This document shows, piece after piece, positions 12,901-20,700 of a DNA stretch of 39,402 nucleotides. Position numbers and translations under genes: made by a program. Each line of letters starts with the position of its first letter. The first letter of the stretch is position 1. Below the pieces are notes generated by a model. The model made no database searches. It was not told the origin of the DNA and saw only the letters and a program-made list of their open reading frames with translations. Origin of the DNA: an uncultured Clostridia bacterium (lineage in GTDB: Bacteria > Bacillota > Clostridia > Lutisporales > Lutisporaceae); the NCBI GenBank assembly GCA_937930535.1, contig CALGKJ010000046.1, positions 1 to 39,402 on the forward strand, written 5' to 3'.

Positions 12901-15106
12901 GGACAGAAAGCTATATATGCTAAAAGACAGCGGCTCCAGAATAGTATTAACCCAAAGTCACTTGATTGACACCTTTGAGTTTGATGGTAAGATAATAAAC
13001 CTTGAAGATCAGCAATTATATCAAGGAGAAGCTTCAAACCTTGACAGGACAAGCGGTCCTTCTGATCTGGCTTATGTAATATATACCTCTGGTTCAACAG
13101 GAAGACCTAAGGGAGCTATGGTTGAGCATGTTGGAATGGTTAATCACATATATGCAAAGATAAACGATCTTGATGCAGATGAAAACAGCATAATTGCACA
13201 AAATTCATCTCACTGCTTTGATATATCAGTATGGCAGTTCCTGACAGCACTTATTATTGGAGGAAAAACAGTAATATATCCTAATGAAGTGGTGTTAGAG
13301 GTAGGTAAGTTTATTGAGCAGGTAATAAATGATCAAATAACAATTTTAGAGGTTGTACCATCTTACCTTGCAGCAGTGCTTGACTACTTGGAAGTTGGCT
13401 TTAAGAAGTTTGAAACTTTGAAATATATACTTGTAACAGGTGAAACTGTAAAACCAATATTGGTAGACAGATGGTTCAAGATATATCCAGATATAAAGAT
13501 GGTGAATGCATACGGACCTACGGAAGCTTCCGATGACATAACTCACTATGTACTCAGCGAAGCACCGAAAACCAACACAATTTCCATAGGTAAGCCTGTA
13601 CAAAATATGACAATTTATATAGTTGATGAAAAGATGAATCTTTGTCCAATAGGCATAAAGGGAGAAATATGTGTATCGGGTATAGGCGTAGGCAGAGGAT
13701 ATATAAATGATATAGAAAAAACAAGAGCGAAGTTTATGGAGGATCCATTTGCAGAGGAAAGGGGAATCAGATTATATAAAACTGGTGACCTTGGACGCTG
13801 GATGGAGGACGGAACTATTGAGTTCTTTGGAAGAATGGATTATCAGGTAAAAATAAGAGGCTTCAGAATAGAGCTGGAGGAAATAGAAAAAGCACTTACA
13901 ACCTATCCAGACATAAAGGAATCTGTAGTAGTTGACAGACAAAGTGCTGATGGAGATAAATACCTCTGTGGATATTTTGTAGCCAGCAGTGATATAGACA
14001 TTCAAGAGCTTAAAAAATTCCTGTTAGGCTGTCTGCCGGACTATATGGTTCCATCATACCTGTTGCAGCTTGAAAGCCTGCCATTGACACCAAATGGAAA
14101 GGTTAACAGAAGAGCACTGCCAGAGCCAGAAGGAAATATAACTGTATCTACTGCATATGCAGCACCTACTAATGAAGTAGAAGAAAATCTGGTAACAATA
14201 TGGCAGGAAATTTTGAATGTAGAAAACATAGGTATAGCACACAACTTCTTTGAGCTTGGCGGTAATTCCATTAAGCTGATAACTCTGGTTTCCAAAATAG
14301 TAGAGGCCTTTAACGTAGAACTGTCACATAAGCAGCTGTTTGAGACACCTACAATCAAAGGCATAGCCGACATACTTATCAGCGGAGATTATAAGGAACA
14401 GAATCCGCTTACACTACTAAACGGAAAAACTGGTAAAAACGTATTCCTCTTCCCTCCAATAGGAGGTTACGGACTAATCTATAAGGACATGGCTGATGAA
14501 ATGCCAGAGTATTCCTGGTACAGCTTCAACTATATTGAAGATGACAGCTACAACCTGTCAAGATATATAGACTATATAACAGAAGTGCAGAAGGAAGGAC
14601 CATATGTACTATCAGGCTGGTCCGCAGGAGGCAATCTGGCATTTGAGGTTGCAAAAGAGATGGAAGCCAAAGGCTATGCAGTCTCGGACATAATACTTGT
14701 AGATATAGCACGATTAATGAGGAATATGGATTACACAAAAGAAGAACTACAAGATATGGTAAACACAAATCTGACTATGGCAATGGAGGATGATTTCTAT
14801 AAGGACTATTTAAGTAAAAACGAATTTGTCAGAAATAAAGTAGCAAGCATAATGGGACACTATATGACTTACTACCACAATCATATGATAAATTCTGGAC
14901 AAGTAAATGCAAATATCAGCTTAATATTATCAACTGACGTTTATGATGAAGGTGTGGAGGACACAAGAAAAGCTTGGGATACCGCAACTACCAGACAATA
15001 TAATGAGTATCAGGGCGTGGGTACTCACGCATATATGCTTTATAAAGGTCTGGTAGAAGAAAACTCTAAAATTATGAGAAAGATACTAAAAAATATATTT
15101 GCATAA
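3185..15106 (+). CDS. Trimodular NRPS: Cpartial-A(Val)-PCP-E-C-A(Thr)-PCP-partial E-C-A(X)-PCP-TE
   Basis: A 3973-residue peptide synthetase. ATG 3185 lies 6 bases after AGGGGG. Domains by residue: C-terminal lobe of a C domain without HHxxxDG (about 1-250); A1 (268-770), code DAFWLGGTFK, one residue from the Val code DAFWIGGTFK; PCP Ser818; complete epimerization domain (870-1300; His999, His1000, Asp1004); C (1333-1770; HHIIIDGW at 1470); A2 (1792-2290), code DFWNIGMVHK, the canonical Thr code; PCP Ser2333; an E domain lacking its N-terminal half (about 2372-2665); C (2690-3130; HHIVMDGW at 2827); A3 (3154-3645), code DIWELTADDK, which I cannot assign; PCP Ser3695 in an unusual GGNS; SrfA-C-like TE (3740-3973; Ser3813, Asp3840, His3948). 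Predicted product is D-Val-L-Thr-X. The partial C domain implies that chains start here, and the TE that they end here, so this may be a self-contained tripeptide line. X may be Dap, given the Dap genes downstream. Confidence 0.97.
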   Translation: MKLDKYSENIIMTTEKGKAEQQYWNNKLQGDVIASSFPKDYYHLNNADSKYLTVQYEMPDTICKSVNTLSNKSKYAAYMILLSGIKFLLYKYTRSSDIVVGMPAFEQKEKGEYADNVLALRTSIGDNDTFKTLLGKIKTNVLEVDKNQNFPLFKTAELLDLQLEDTKYRFNTIVELEGIHSLNALNYVNADIKFTFSISEAALTAQLTYDSKLYTKQTIDRIMNYYTKFFEAATKAKDVSLAEIEILSEEEKRQLMVDFNDTKTIYPDKTIQQLFEEQVEKYPDNIAVVYNNRTLTYKELNTKSNQLARSLRDKINANGLTNAIGLTNAIGIMVERSLEMMIGILAILKAGAAYLPIDAEYPKDRIEHMLADSNISILLTQSWLDKELTGLKDIIELDKEDIYTGSGDNLENVNASKDAAYIMYTSGSTGKPKGAVIEHKSVVRLIKNTNYISFEKGDRILQTGAIVFDACTFEFWGALLNGLELYIIDKDKILEVDELEKALKTNKITILWLTSSLFNKLAQHKAEIFSDLRYLLAGGDVLSPKYINEVKRKCKKIKIVNGYGPTENTTFSTCHLIDEEYEFNIPIGKPISNSTAYIVDKHNKLCPIGVPGELCVGGDGLAREYVNSPDLTKEKFVENPFVPENEAGQKERMYRTGDLARWLPDGCIEFMGRIDHQVKIRGFRIELGEIEAYLRNHEAIKEVLVMVKNDKNGDKYLCAYYVSEQELGAKQLQDFLAKEMPQYMIPSYFVRMDTMPLTANGKIDRKALPEPDKRTVINQEYVAPRNDIEAKVADVWAEVLGVEAVGIKDNFFEMGGDSIKSIQVLSRLNKYKLKFDIKDLFRYRTIEALSKYIVKSETIKIEQGPITGEVEFTPIQQWFFDKQFTNMNHWNQAVMLYGKNGFDRAIIEKVFDKIVEHHDALRMVYKKDEDRFIQYNRNLEEDKAFTLETFDLTNVKAYKNKVETEVNRIQADIDLEKGPLVKLALFKTTEGDHLLIAIHHLVIDGVSWRIIFEDFTIAYNQLLNNQPVKLQDKTHSFKVWAEKLKEFANSKELKQEAAYWNEIEASSVPTLPVDKNNAASIVRDIETLQLSFTDKETEKLLKKANKAYNTEINDILLTALAITIKDWTRNTRVLVNLEGHGREEILKGMDINRTVGWFTSQYPVLLNVENDNISYTVRTIKETLRRIPNKGIGYGILRYLAPAEVRQYLGKLNSEISFNYLGQFGQDVNTDLFSISSLSTGNSISLDSENTYKLNINGMVNSDKLVMAFSYSKDEYDKATIERLAESYKNNLISIIEHCVSKEAAALTPSDVGCKELTIEQFDKVCEVWGDNIKSIYALSPTQEGMLFYAVLDSESQTYFQQITFDIDGHIDPELLEKSFNIVIERHDILRTNFIYESLKRPLQVVLKKSQIKVHFEDASHLGKEDSVSYIENYQIKDKSTSFDLSKDNLIRLAVIKYGEQSYKFIWSFHHIIIDGWCLGIINQELFEAYTSLKNNIPLALRKSPDFKDYIDWLEKQDQEEAKTYWSQYLMDYENRANLPQTNSGESGKYVREEFKYIISKEVTEKINNIAKKNNTTPNIVLQSIWGLILQRYNNTNDVVFGAVLSGRRAEIEGVEEIVGLFINTVPVRVQCQDDTRFTDLLDTMQQAAIISEKYSYYPLVKIQALSPLKSALIEQIMVFENYPIEKSLMAAGSQNNLGFAFVDTEVFQQTNYDFEMTMFPGEDIIARLTYDSDKYSKWFIEAIPKHIEEAAYAIEKCPDILAKEIEFIPAMDKEKLLFDFNDTKADYPKYKTVNQLFEEQVQRTPDNIAVVFEDTRLTYRELNEKANQLAGILRNKGVTADSIVAIMLERSAEMIVGIMAILKAGGAYLPIDPNYPQDRISFTLEDSKAAVILSQSWLKNRITTDIDIINLDNQNIYQGETSNLENINKPHDLIYIIYTSGTTGRPKGVMLEHRNVVRLMFNDKIQFDFTQDDVWTMFHSFCFDFSVWEMYGALLYGGKLVVVPKIVAQQPGEYLELLKKEKVTILNQTPTAFYNLINAELEDEQKRLVLRYVIFGGEALKPIKLKEWKEKYQAAKLINMYGITETTVHVTFKEITEYEIEKNISNIGVPIPTLTTYIFDKNMKLLPIGVPGELCVGGDGVARGYLNRSELTKEKFVDNPYIEGERLYRSGDLVKMLPSGDMEYLGRIDHQVKIRGHRIELGEIENKLLAHDAIKEAVVIAKEDNNTNKYLCAYIVAKQQMTVEELRQYLSKDLPDYMIPAYFIQLDAMPLTSNGKTDKKALPEPDGSISLSAEYVAPVNDIQQKLAEVWQEVLGAERVGIKNSFFELGGDSIKAIQVAARLNKYQLKLNIKDLFQYNTIEELSKVVVRADEDSLKITLADFANGCMQALDKKEISFQGKNYSFKEWLSSFKADIQSKELQKEKEYWSKLENFESASLPADMEDTADNIEKAVDTVELTMSAEETEKLLVKANKAYNTEAKDILLTALGLTIKEWTKADKVLLSLYPAERENLIKSIDIKEAANWFTAQYPVLLDMRETDISYLLRTQKDELRKIPNSGLGYGILRYMQSAENDNEPERKPEISFRYDQQPVSGAGCEAVTAVEKLAFNAAIKEDGLNIVISFDKNKYGSETMEKLLNSYKYIINMLSEHCIARYSIKNETKPTPWDAGCKELSVREFDKLNKAWNNKVKSIYPLTSTQTGMLIYTMLDKVAHAYFEQACFKINGDLDLQLFRKSFQKTVERHDALRTNFIYKSVVNPLQVVINKDDTDIYYEDITALDEESKNRYIEQFKLADRERGFDLEKDTLIRLSVLKTHEKSYEVVWSFHHIVMDGWCIYIINKDFFDIYYAMKNNMEPSFSVVPAYKDYIHWLEKQDKDDAKSYWTSYMENYETQAEIPKTKIKNDTYIRQELDFVIDKTITEKLTNIAKKNNVTIITLIQAIWGVLLQRYNKADDVVFGLITSGRNSQVENVEEMVGLFINTIPVRVQCEGSTPFVELLYKMQQSAFEAENYSHYPLADILAVSSFKGSLVDNVLFDHILVFENFNPEQSIMSADGGSSLGFTADNVTIFEQTNFEFSMDILAAEEIIIKCIYNADSFDKRFIESVCRHIEEAAKVVIETPNIPVAEIQFISSEEKQKMLSDFNNNIVEFPREKTVYQLFEEQVEKTPDKAAVKCGEKELTYRQLNEKANQLARVLRSNGLKTDEVVGIWAERSIEMLLGIMAVFKAGGAYLPIDPEYPEDRKLYMLKDSGSRIVLTQSHLIDTFEFDGKIINLEDQQLYQGEASNLDRTSGPSDLAYVIYTSGSTGRPKGAMVEHVGMVNHIYAKINDLDADENSIIAQNSSHCFDISVWQFLTALIIGGKTVIYPNEVVLEVGKFIEQVINDQITILEVVPSYLAAVLDYLEVGFKKFETLKYILVTGETVKPILVDRWFKIYPDIKMVNAYGPTEASDDITHYVLSEAPKTNTISIGKPVQNMTIYIVDEKMNLCPIGIKGEICVSGIGVGRGYINDIEKTRAKFMEDPFAEERGIRLYKTGDLGRWMEDGTIEFFGRMDYQVKIRGFRIELEEIEKALTTYPDIKESVVVDRQSADGDKYLCGYFVASSDIDIQELKKFLLGCLPDYMVPSYLLQLESLPLTPNGKVNRRALPEPEGNITVSTAYAAPTNEVEENLVTIWQEILNVENIGIAHNFFELGGNSIKLITLVSKIVEAFNVELSHKQLFETPTIKGIADILISGDYKEQNPLTLLNGKTGKNVFLFPPIGGYGLIYKDMADEMPEYSWYSFNYIEDDSYNLSRYIDYITEVQKEGPYVLSGWSAGGNLAFEVAKEMEAKGYAVSDIILVDIARLMRNMDYTKEELQDMVNTNLTMAMEDDFYKDYLSKNEFVRNKVASIMGHYMTYYHNHMINSGQVNANISLILSTDVYDEGVEDTRKAWDTATTRQYNEYQGVGTHAYMLYKGLVEENSKIMRKILKNIFA
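4139..4174 (+). repeat. Perfect 18-bp tandem duplication in the Val A domain
   Basis: GGCTTAACCAATGCAATT occurs twice in a row (4139-4156 and 4157-4174). It adds six in-frame residues, so the protein reads GLTNAIGLTNAIG just before the IMVERSLEM motif. A second 18-bp tandem pair exists in the PKS gene. It looks like recent replication slippage in a surface loop of the A-domain N-terminal region. Confidence 0.95.
10297..11180 (+). other. Truncated, degenerate epimerization domain in the Thr module
   Basis: Between the Thr PCP (GGDSI, the form usual before E domains) and the next C domain lies the C-terminal half of an E domain. It aligns with the intact E domain of module 1 only from just after HHLVIDGVSWR: there EDFTIAYNQ, here ADFANGCMQ. 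About 145 residues carrying both catalytic motifs are missing. Later E motifs survive in eroded form: GHGREE becomes PAEREN, VGWFTSQYP becomes ANWFTAQYP, NYLGQFG becomes RYDQQPV, while GLGYGILRY is kept. It cannot be catalytic, so Thr should remain L. Confidence 0.85.
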
Positions 15107-15145
15107 CAATCAACAAAAACTAATGGTTTTACTTTAAATCCATAG

Positions 15146-15184
15146 CTGGCACACTGTTGCAGCTTATTAATAACAGCGTGCCAG
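15146..15184 (+). terminator. Stem-loop after the trimodular NRPS
   Basis: CTGGCACACTGTT (15146-15158) pairs with AACAGCGTGCCAG (15172-15184): 13 positions with one mismatch and a 13-base loop, 40 bases after the stop codon. It is followed by AT-rich sequence without a clear U-run. The remainder of the 258-base gap contains a TATAAT at 15322-15327 that may be a -10 box for the oxidoreductase gene. I see no convincing -35 at the right spacing, although its position about 40 bases before the start codon fits a promoter. Confidence 0.4.
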
Positions 15185-15364
15185 TATATACAATAAAAAT
15201 AGCAGACTATATAAATGGCATTAAAATTATTACAGCGGAAAAGAAATCTGTCATTTATATCTGATAGAATGCACGTTTGCTTCCCTATAAATGTCCAAAA
15301 AGATATTTTGTGCCTTCTATATATAATAATTAAACAAAAATTTCGATGTTAAGGAGATAGTTAT

Positions 15365-16396
15365 ATGCAAATTAAGAAAAAGAAACTTTCTGGTTATGAT
15401 ACAAATAAAACATATTATTGGTCACCTTCAGCTAACTGGAAAGTAAATGGTGATGAGTTAACAGTGAATGAAAATAAATATACAAAAGTAGCTAGTGTTT
15501 TCCCAGAGCTTTATTTTAAAGCCCAAGATGGAGCAACACCTGCTGAATTAATGGAAGAATTAGCATCTGTTAATTCTGTTGAATTAGAAGAATTTATACA
15601 AGACTTAGTGAGAAACAGGGTTCTGGTCCCTGCAATACTAACACCAGAGGAAATTTTTAAGGCTCAGTCAAAATTATTTAAAAGTGAATATAATGAAGAA
15701 ATGTTCCTTAACCCTAGTGAAGTAGAAAAATTTAAAAAATCCATGTTGAATAGAGAAAATAATGCAATGGCAGGTAAGGCGATAGAATTGAAACAAAAGG
15801 AAGAATACCCGGAGCTGATAAGCAGACGACGTTCCTACAGGTTGTTTGATACTTCGGAGAAGTTAAGCTTTGAAGTATTTTCCCAGATAGTTTCGGTATT
15901 TAGACAATTAAGAAGCGAGGATGAAATAAAATACTATTACGCTAGTGCTGGAGGACTTTATCCTATTGATATATATCTATATGTAAAGGACAACCGTGTT
16001 GAAAACATTCCTGGAGGGCTTTATTATTATTCACCAGTCAGTAACAGTATTGCATTAGCAAGTACTTCTTGTGTAGTAACAGATGAGGCACACTTTTTTA
16101 CTAATAAGGATATATACAATACCTCGGCATTTTCTGTATTTTTCATTTACAATGCAGAAGTAAGCATGCCCAAATATGCTGGAATGGCATACTATTATGC
16201 ATGTATAGATGCGGGTATAATGGTGGGAGCGTTGACATCCGCTGCTGAGCTTTGCAACATAGGACTTTGCTCTATTGGTAATATGAATTTTGATAAAATC
16301 AAAAAATATTTCAAGTTAAATGAAGCTCAAGTTTTAATACATACAGTAGAAGTCGGGCTAAAATCAGAAAACGGCAGAGCCTTAAGAACAGAGTAG
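15365..16396 (+). CDS. SagB/ThcOx-type nitroreductase-fold flavin oxidoreductase
   Basis: A 343-residue protein; ATG 15365 follows AAGGAG by 8 bases. The C-terminal 200 residues carry nitroreductase/SagB hallmarks: RRRSYRLF near 155-162, ASAGGLYPIDIYLYV near 198-212, GGLYYYSP near 222, and GLCSIGNM followed by a late EVG near the end. The N-terminal 130 residues resemble the small helical or winged-helix region that precedes SagB-like enzymes. Family members use FMN to oxidize azolines to azoles in RiPPs and in some NRPS products, or otherwise dehydrogenate carrier-bound substrates. No heterocyclization domain is visible here (all C domains have HHxxxDG), so the substrate is unclear; desaturation of a peptide residue is one option. 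It lies between the trimodular NRPS and the exporter, with 30 bases to the latter, so it is probably co-transcribed with the downstream genes. Family call firm, reaction unknown. Confidence 0.85.
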   Translation: MQIKKKKLSGYDTNKTYYWSPSANWKVNGDELTVNENKYTKVASVFPELYFKAQDGATPAELMEELASVNSVELEEFIQDLVRNRVLVPAILTPEEIFKAQSKLFKSEYNEEMFLNPSEVEKFKKSMLNRENNAMAGKAIELKQKEEYPELISRRRSYRLFDTSEKLSFEVFSQIVSVFRQLRSEDEIKYYYASAGGLYPIDIYLYVKDNRVENIPGGLYYYSPVSNSIALASTSCVVTDEAHFFTNKDIYNTSAFSVFFIYNAEVSMPKYAGMAYYYACIDAGIMVGALTSAAELCNIGLCSIGNMNFDKIKKYFKLNEAQVLIHTVEVGLKSENGRALRTE

Positions 16397-16426
16397 TACA
16401 TCCGCAAACATTAAGGAGGATTATAT

Positions 16427-17704
16427 ATGAGTGAAAATATACCAGTGACCCCTAACTCCCCTAAAGCTGCCTTTGGACCAAACTATATATTATTTTGCAT
16501 ATCAAGATTAATATCTGAGCTTGGAACAGTTATTTTCAGATTTACAATAGGACTATATCTTTTAGATGCCACAGGTTCAGCCAGCTTATTTGCTTCAGTA
16601 ATTTCATTATCCTTGATCCCAGGCATAGTAGTAAATATGTTTGGGGGAGTACTTATTGACAGGGGAAATAAAAAGAAAATAGTTATAATGACTGATATAA
16701 TATCCGGCTGTGTTGTACTTCTGTTTGCCTTTTTATTTAAGCTTGGCAGCAATGGTGCAACAATGCTTGCTGCTGTCACCATTATACTTAGCAGTATACA
16801 GGCTGTCTTTTCACTGGCTATTACTGCTTCAATACCAAATATTGCTGAAAAGGATGATATAATGAGACTTAATTCAGCTTTTCAAGGTATAGGTGCAATA
16901 ATAAGAATAGGCGGACCTATAGTAGGAGCATTTGTATATAGAATATTCGGTATGAATATTATTATTTTTATGACGGGTATTGCATTTATTATCTCGGGAT
17001 TACTGGAGATTTTACTTCGCTACAGCAATACCAATAAAGCAGATGAAAAGAAGCCCTATAAAGAAGCACTTAAAGATGTATATAAGTATCTTAATACTCA
17101 AAAGGGTATCAAAATGCTCCTTGCAGCTACCTTTTTAAGCATGTTTGCCTTTGGAGCTTTATCCAATGTAGTTATTCAATATATTACTTACAACCAGATC
17201 GGTCTTTCAGAGGTACAGCTATCTCAGATTCAGGCTGCTGGTGCGGTTGGTATGCTTATTGGTGCGGTACTTATTACCTTTAAGAATAATTCACTGGAAA
17301 TGTTTAAAAAAATGCTGTCATTCTTCCAGCTGCAAATGGGAATGACGATTTTATGGATATTTCCCATGCTTCCATTTTTTACTGATGCCAAAACGTGGCT
17401 TACAACAATAATATTCTGTTTGCTATATGCACTGATGGGTATATTTGTAGGTTTTGTTAACATACCGGCACTAAGCTATATACAAAGCTCTACACCAGAA
17501 GAACTGAGGGCAAGTGTTATAGGAGTTGTTAATATTTTAGGTTCAGTAGCTATGGTTGTTGGCATATGGATCTATGGTATTGCACTTGAATACTTTAACT
17601 GGGGATATATAGTAACAATACCTACAATAATAATAATCGCAATAGTTGCGCTTATGAAAAGAACAAAGTCCTTAAAACATTTTTTTAATAATGTAACTTG
17701 GTAA
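16427..17704 (+). CDS. MFS transporter, probable product exporter
   Basis: A 425-residue, very hydrophobic protein with about 12 predicted membrane segments. ATG 16427 lies 7 bases after AAGGAGG. The loop between helices 2 and 3 has GGVLIDRGNKKK, matching the MFS motif GxLaDrxGrkk, and a charged central loop (NKADEKKPYKEALKD, around residue 205) separates the two six-helix halves. It resembles the EntS / macrolide-efflux (MFS_3) branch common in siderophore and antibiotic clusters. It lies 30 bases after the oxidoreductase and 45 bases before the PKS, so an operon is likely. Probable role is export of, or self-protection against, the cluster's product; the substrate cannot be read from sequence. 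Confidence 0.9.
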   Translation: MSENIPVTPNSPKAAFGPNYILFCISRLISELGTVIFRFTIGLYLLDATGSASLFASVISLSLIPGIVVNMFGGVLIDRGNKKKIVIMTDIISGCVVLLFAFLFKLGSNGATMLAAVTIILSSIQAVFSLAITASIPNIAEKDDIMRLNSAFQGIGAIIRIGGPIVGAFVYRIFGMNIIIFMTGIAFIISGLLEILLRYSNTNKADEKKPYKEALKDVYKYLNTQKGIKMLLAATFLSMFAFGALSNVVIQYITYNQIGLSEVQLSQIQAAGAVGMLIGAVLITFKNNSLEMFKKMLSFFQLQMGMTILWIFPMLPFFTDAKTWLTTIIFCLLYALMGIFVGFVNIPALSYIQSSTPEELRASVIGVVNILGSVAMVVGIWIYGIALEYFNWGYIVTIPTIIIIAIVALMKRTKSLKHFFNNVTW

Positions 17705-17749
17705 AGATTAATCACAACCTCTAATTTTATATATAAAGAAGGGATTGCT

Positions 17750-20700
17750 ATGATTTTTAAAAATTTATGCGAAATGTTAAAATACAATGCTAACGTGGAT
17801 TCAAAAGGTGTTATTTTTGTTAATGGTTCACATGATGAAAAAAAGCTTACATATAAGGAATTGTATGATAATGCACTAAAGATACTTTATATGCTTCAGG
17901 AAAGAGGTATTGGTAAAAATGACGAGCTTGTGTTTCAGATAGAGGACAATGAAAAATACCTTACTATATTCTGGGCATGTCTCTTGGGTGGAATTATACC
18001 AGTTCCAACAAGTGTAGGTCATAATGATGAGCACAGAGCAAAGCTTTATAAGATATGGGGTGTTTTGAACAATCCATATCTTATAACAGATAAAGAAACC
18101 TTAAACAAGATGGAGAAGCATACAATAGGAACCAAGTATTATGAGAAATATAATACAGTTTCTAACAAGACAATTTTAGTTGAAGATATACCAAAGTATG
18201 ACAAAGCGGGTACCGAAGTGGAGAAAGATGCTAAAGAGATCGCTTTTGTACAATTTTCCTCAGGCTCTACAGGGGATCCTAAGGGAGTAATTCTTACACA
18301 TGAAAATCTATTGTGCAATATATCTGCTATGGTGTTAGGCACAAAAATGACCTCACAGGATAGTACATTAAGCTGGATGCCTCTAACACATGACATGGGT
18401 ATGATAGGGTTGCATATGGGATCTATGCTAGGCGGTATGGATCAATATCTTATGCCTACTGCCCTATTTATCAGAAATCCAGTTTTATGGCTTAAAAAGG
18501 CTAATGAACATAGAATTACAATACTATGCTCACCAAACTTTGGATATAGATATTTCTTAACCTTCTATAAGCCTGAGAATGCAGCAGACTGGGATTTGTC
18601 TAACATAAGATTCATCTTTAATGGTGCTGAGCCCATATCATCAGACTTGTGCAATGAGTTCTTAGGTACTATGGAAAAGTATGGACTTAAGAAAAATACC
18701 ATGTTTACTGTGTATGGAATGGCTGAGGCAAGCCTTGGCGTAACCTTCCCACCGGTACAGGAAGACTTTATAACTGTATATGTTGACAGAGATTCTCTAA
18801 ATATCGGAGATACTGTAAAAGAGGTTCAAAAGGGTGAAGCTAATTGCGTCAGCTTTGTAGATGTAGGCTATGCTGTAGATAACTGTGAAGTCAGAATATG
18901 TAATGATAAAGATAAAGTACTGGAAGATTATAGAATAGGAAATATTCAAATAAGAGGCGGAAATGTAACAAGCGGATACTACAATAATACGACAGCTACA
19001 AGTAAAACAGTAAGGCAAGGCGGATGGCTTAATACTGGAGATTTAGGGTTTATGAGAAATAATCGTCTTGTAATAACTGGAAGAGCTAAAGATATAATCT
19101 TTGTAAATGGTCAGAACTTCTATCCCCATGATATAGAAAGAGTAGCAGAAAGTGTTGATGGTGTTGAGTTGGGTAAAATAGCTGCATGTGGTGTACAGAA
19201 TATAGAGAAGCAGCTAGAGGAATTGGTTATTTATGTAATATTCAAGAAAAAGCCAGAAGAATTTGCAAAGCTTGCACTTGAAATTAGAAGAGCCATAAAT
19301 GTCAGCATGGGTTTACAAATTAATTATATTATTCCAGTAAAAAAGATACCAAAGACAACAAGCGGAAAAGTGCAGAGATATAAGCTGGCTGAGATGTTCC
19401 AAAAAGGAGAATTTAATGACATATGGCAAAAGGTAAAGGAAGCGATGGAGCTGCAAATTGCCAAGGATGCAGAAGAAGATAATAGTGATATTAGTGAGCT
19501 TCAGGACAAGCTGCTGAATATTTGCAGACAGATACTTGATAATAATAAGATATCTATAAATGACAACTTTTTTGAATGGGGTATAAACTCCTTGCAGCTT
19601 TCTAGCATTACACAAAAACTTGATGAGGAGTATCCCGGTAAAGTAACCGTAACAGATTTGTTTGCATACCCCTCTATAGCAAAGCTTTCGGAGTTTATCG
19701 AAAATGGGGATAAAAATAGGCACATTGAGACAGAGCTTGAAGCAGATAAATGTGAGGATATAGCAATTATAGGGATGTCTCTAAGATTTCCTATGGCAGA
19801 TGGTGTAGATGAGTTTTGGAAGAACATCAGAAGCGGTAAGGAAAGTGTAAGTGAGTTCCCCAAATCAAGGAAGAAAGATATAGATAATTATCTTAAATAC
19901 ATAGGAAAAGATGCTGACGGTGTAGATTATATAGAAGGCTGCTATCTAAAAGAAATTGATAAGTTTGATTACAAGCTTTTCCGTGTAACTCCAAAGGAAG
20001 CAAGCTTGATGAATCCAAATCAGAGAATTTTCCTTGAAGCAGCATGGCAGGCATTGGAGGATGCAGGCTACAGCGGAAATAAGCTTACTGAAAGCAAAAC
20101 AGGTGTTTATGTAGGCTATATAGGAGACGTAGAAGGCTTTAAATATAAGCAGATGATAGTTGATGTAGACAGCAGCTTAAGCTCTATGTCAATGGCAGGT
20201 AACCTTCCATCCATTATACCAAGCAGATTATCATACCTGATGGATTTAAAAGGACCTACAATGCTTATAGATACAGCATGTTCATCCTCGCTGGTGGCAG
20301 TGCATCTTGCAGCCCAAGGACTATTGAAGGGCGACTGCGACATGGCTCTTGTAGGAGGCGTCAGGACAAGCATAATGCCTATCAAGGAACAGCGTATTGG
20401 TATGGAGTCCTCGGATGGAAAAGCAAGAACCTTTGATGACAGCTCGGATGGTACAGGTCTGGGTGAAGGGGCAGGCGTTGTTGTATTAAAACGCTTAAGC
20501 AAGGCATTAAGGGACAGAGATAATATATATTCTGTAATAAAGGGCAGTGCAATAAATCAGGATGGAAACTCGGCAGGTATAACAGCTCCTAATCTTTTGG
20601 CACAAGCTGATGTTATCAGCAGCGCATGGAAGAATGCAGGAGTAAATCCAGAAACTATATCATATATTGAAGCCCACGGAACAGGAACAAAGCTGGGCGA

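Noticed and set aside
15322-15327. TATAAT before the oxidoreductase gene as a sigma-A promoter
   Set aside because: A -10-like box is present, but no acceptable -35 lies 16-18 bases upstream, and such boxes are frequent by chance in AT-rich gaps; mentioned only in the stem-loop entry.
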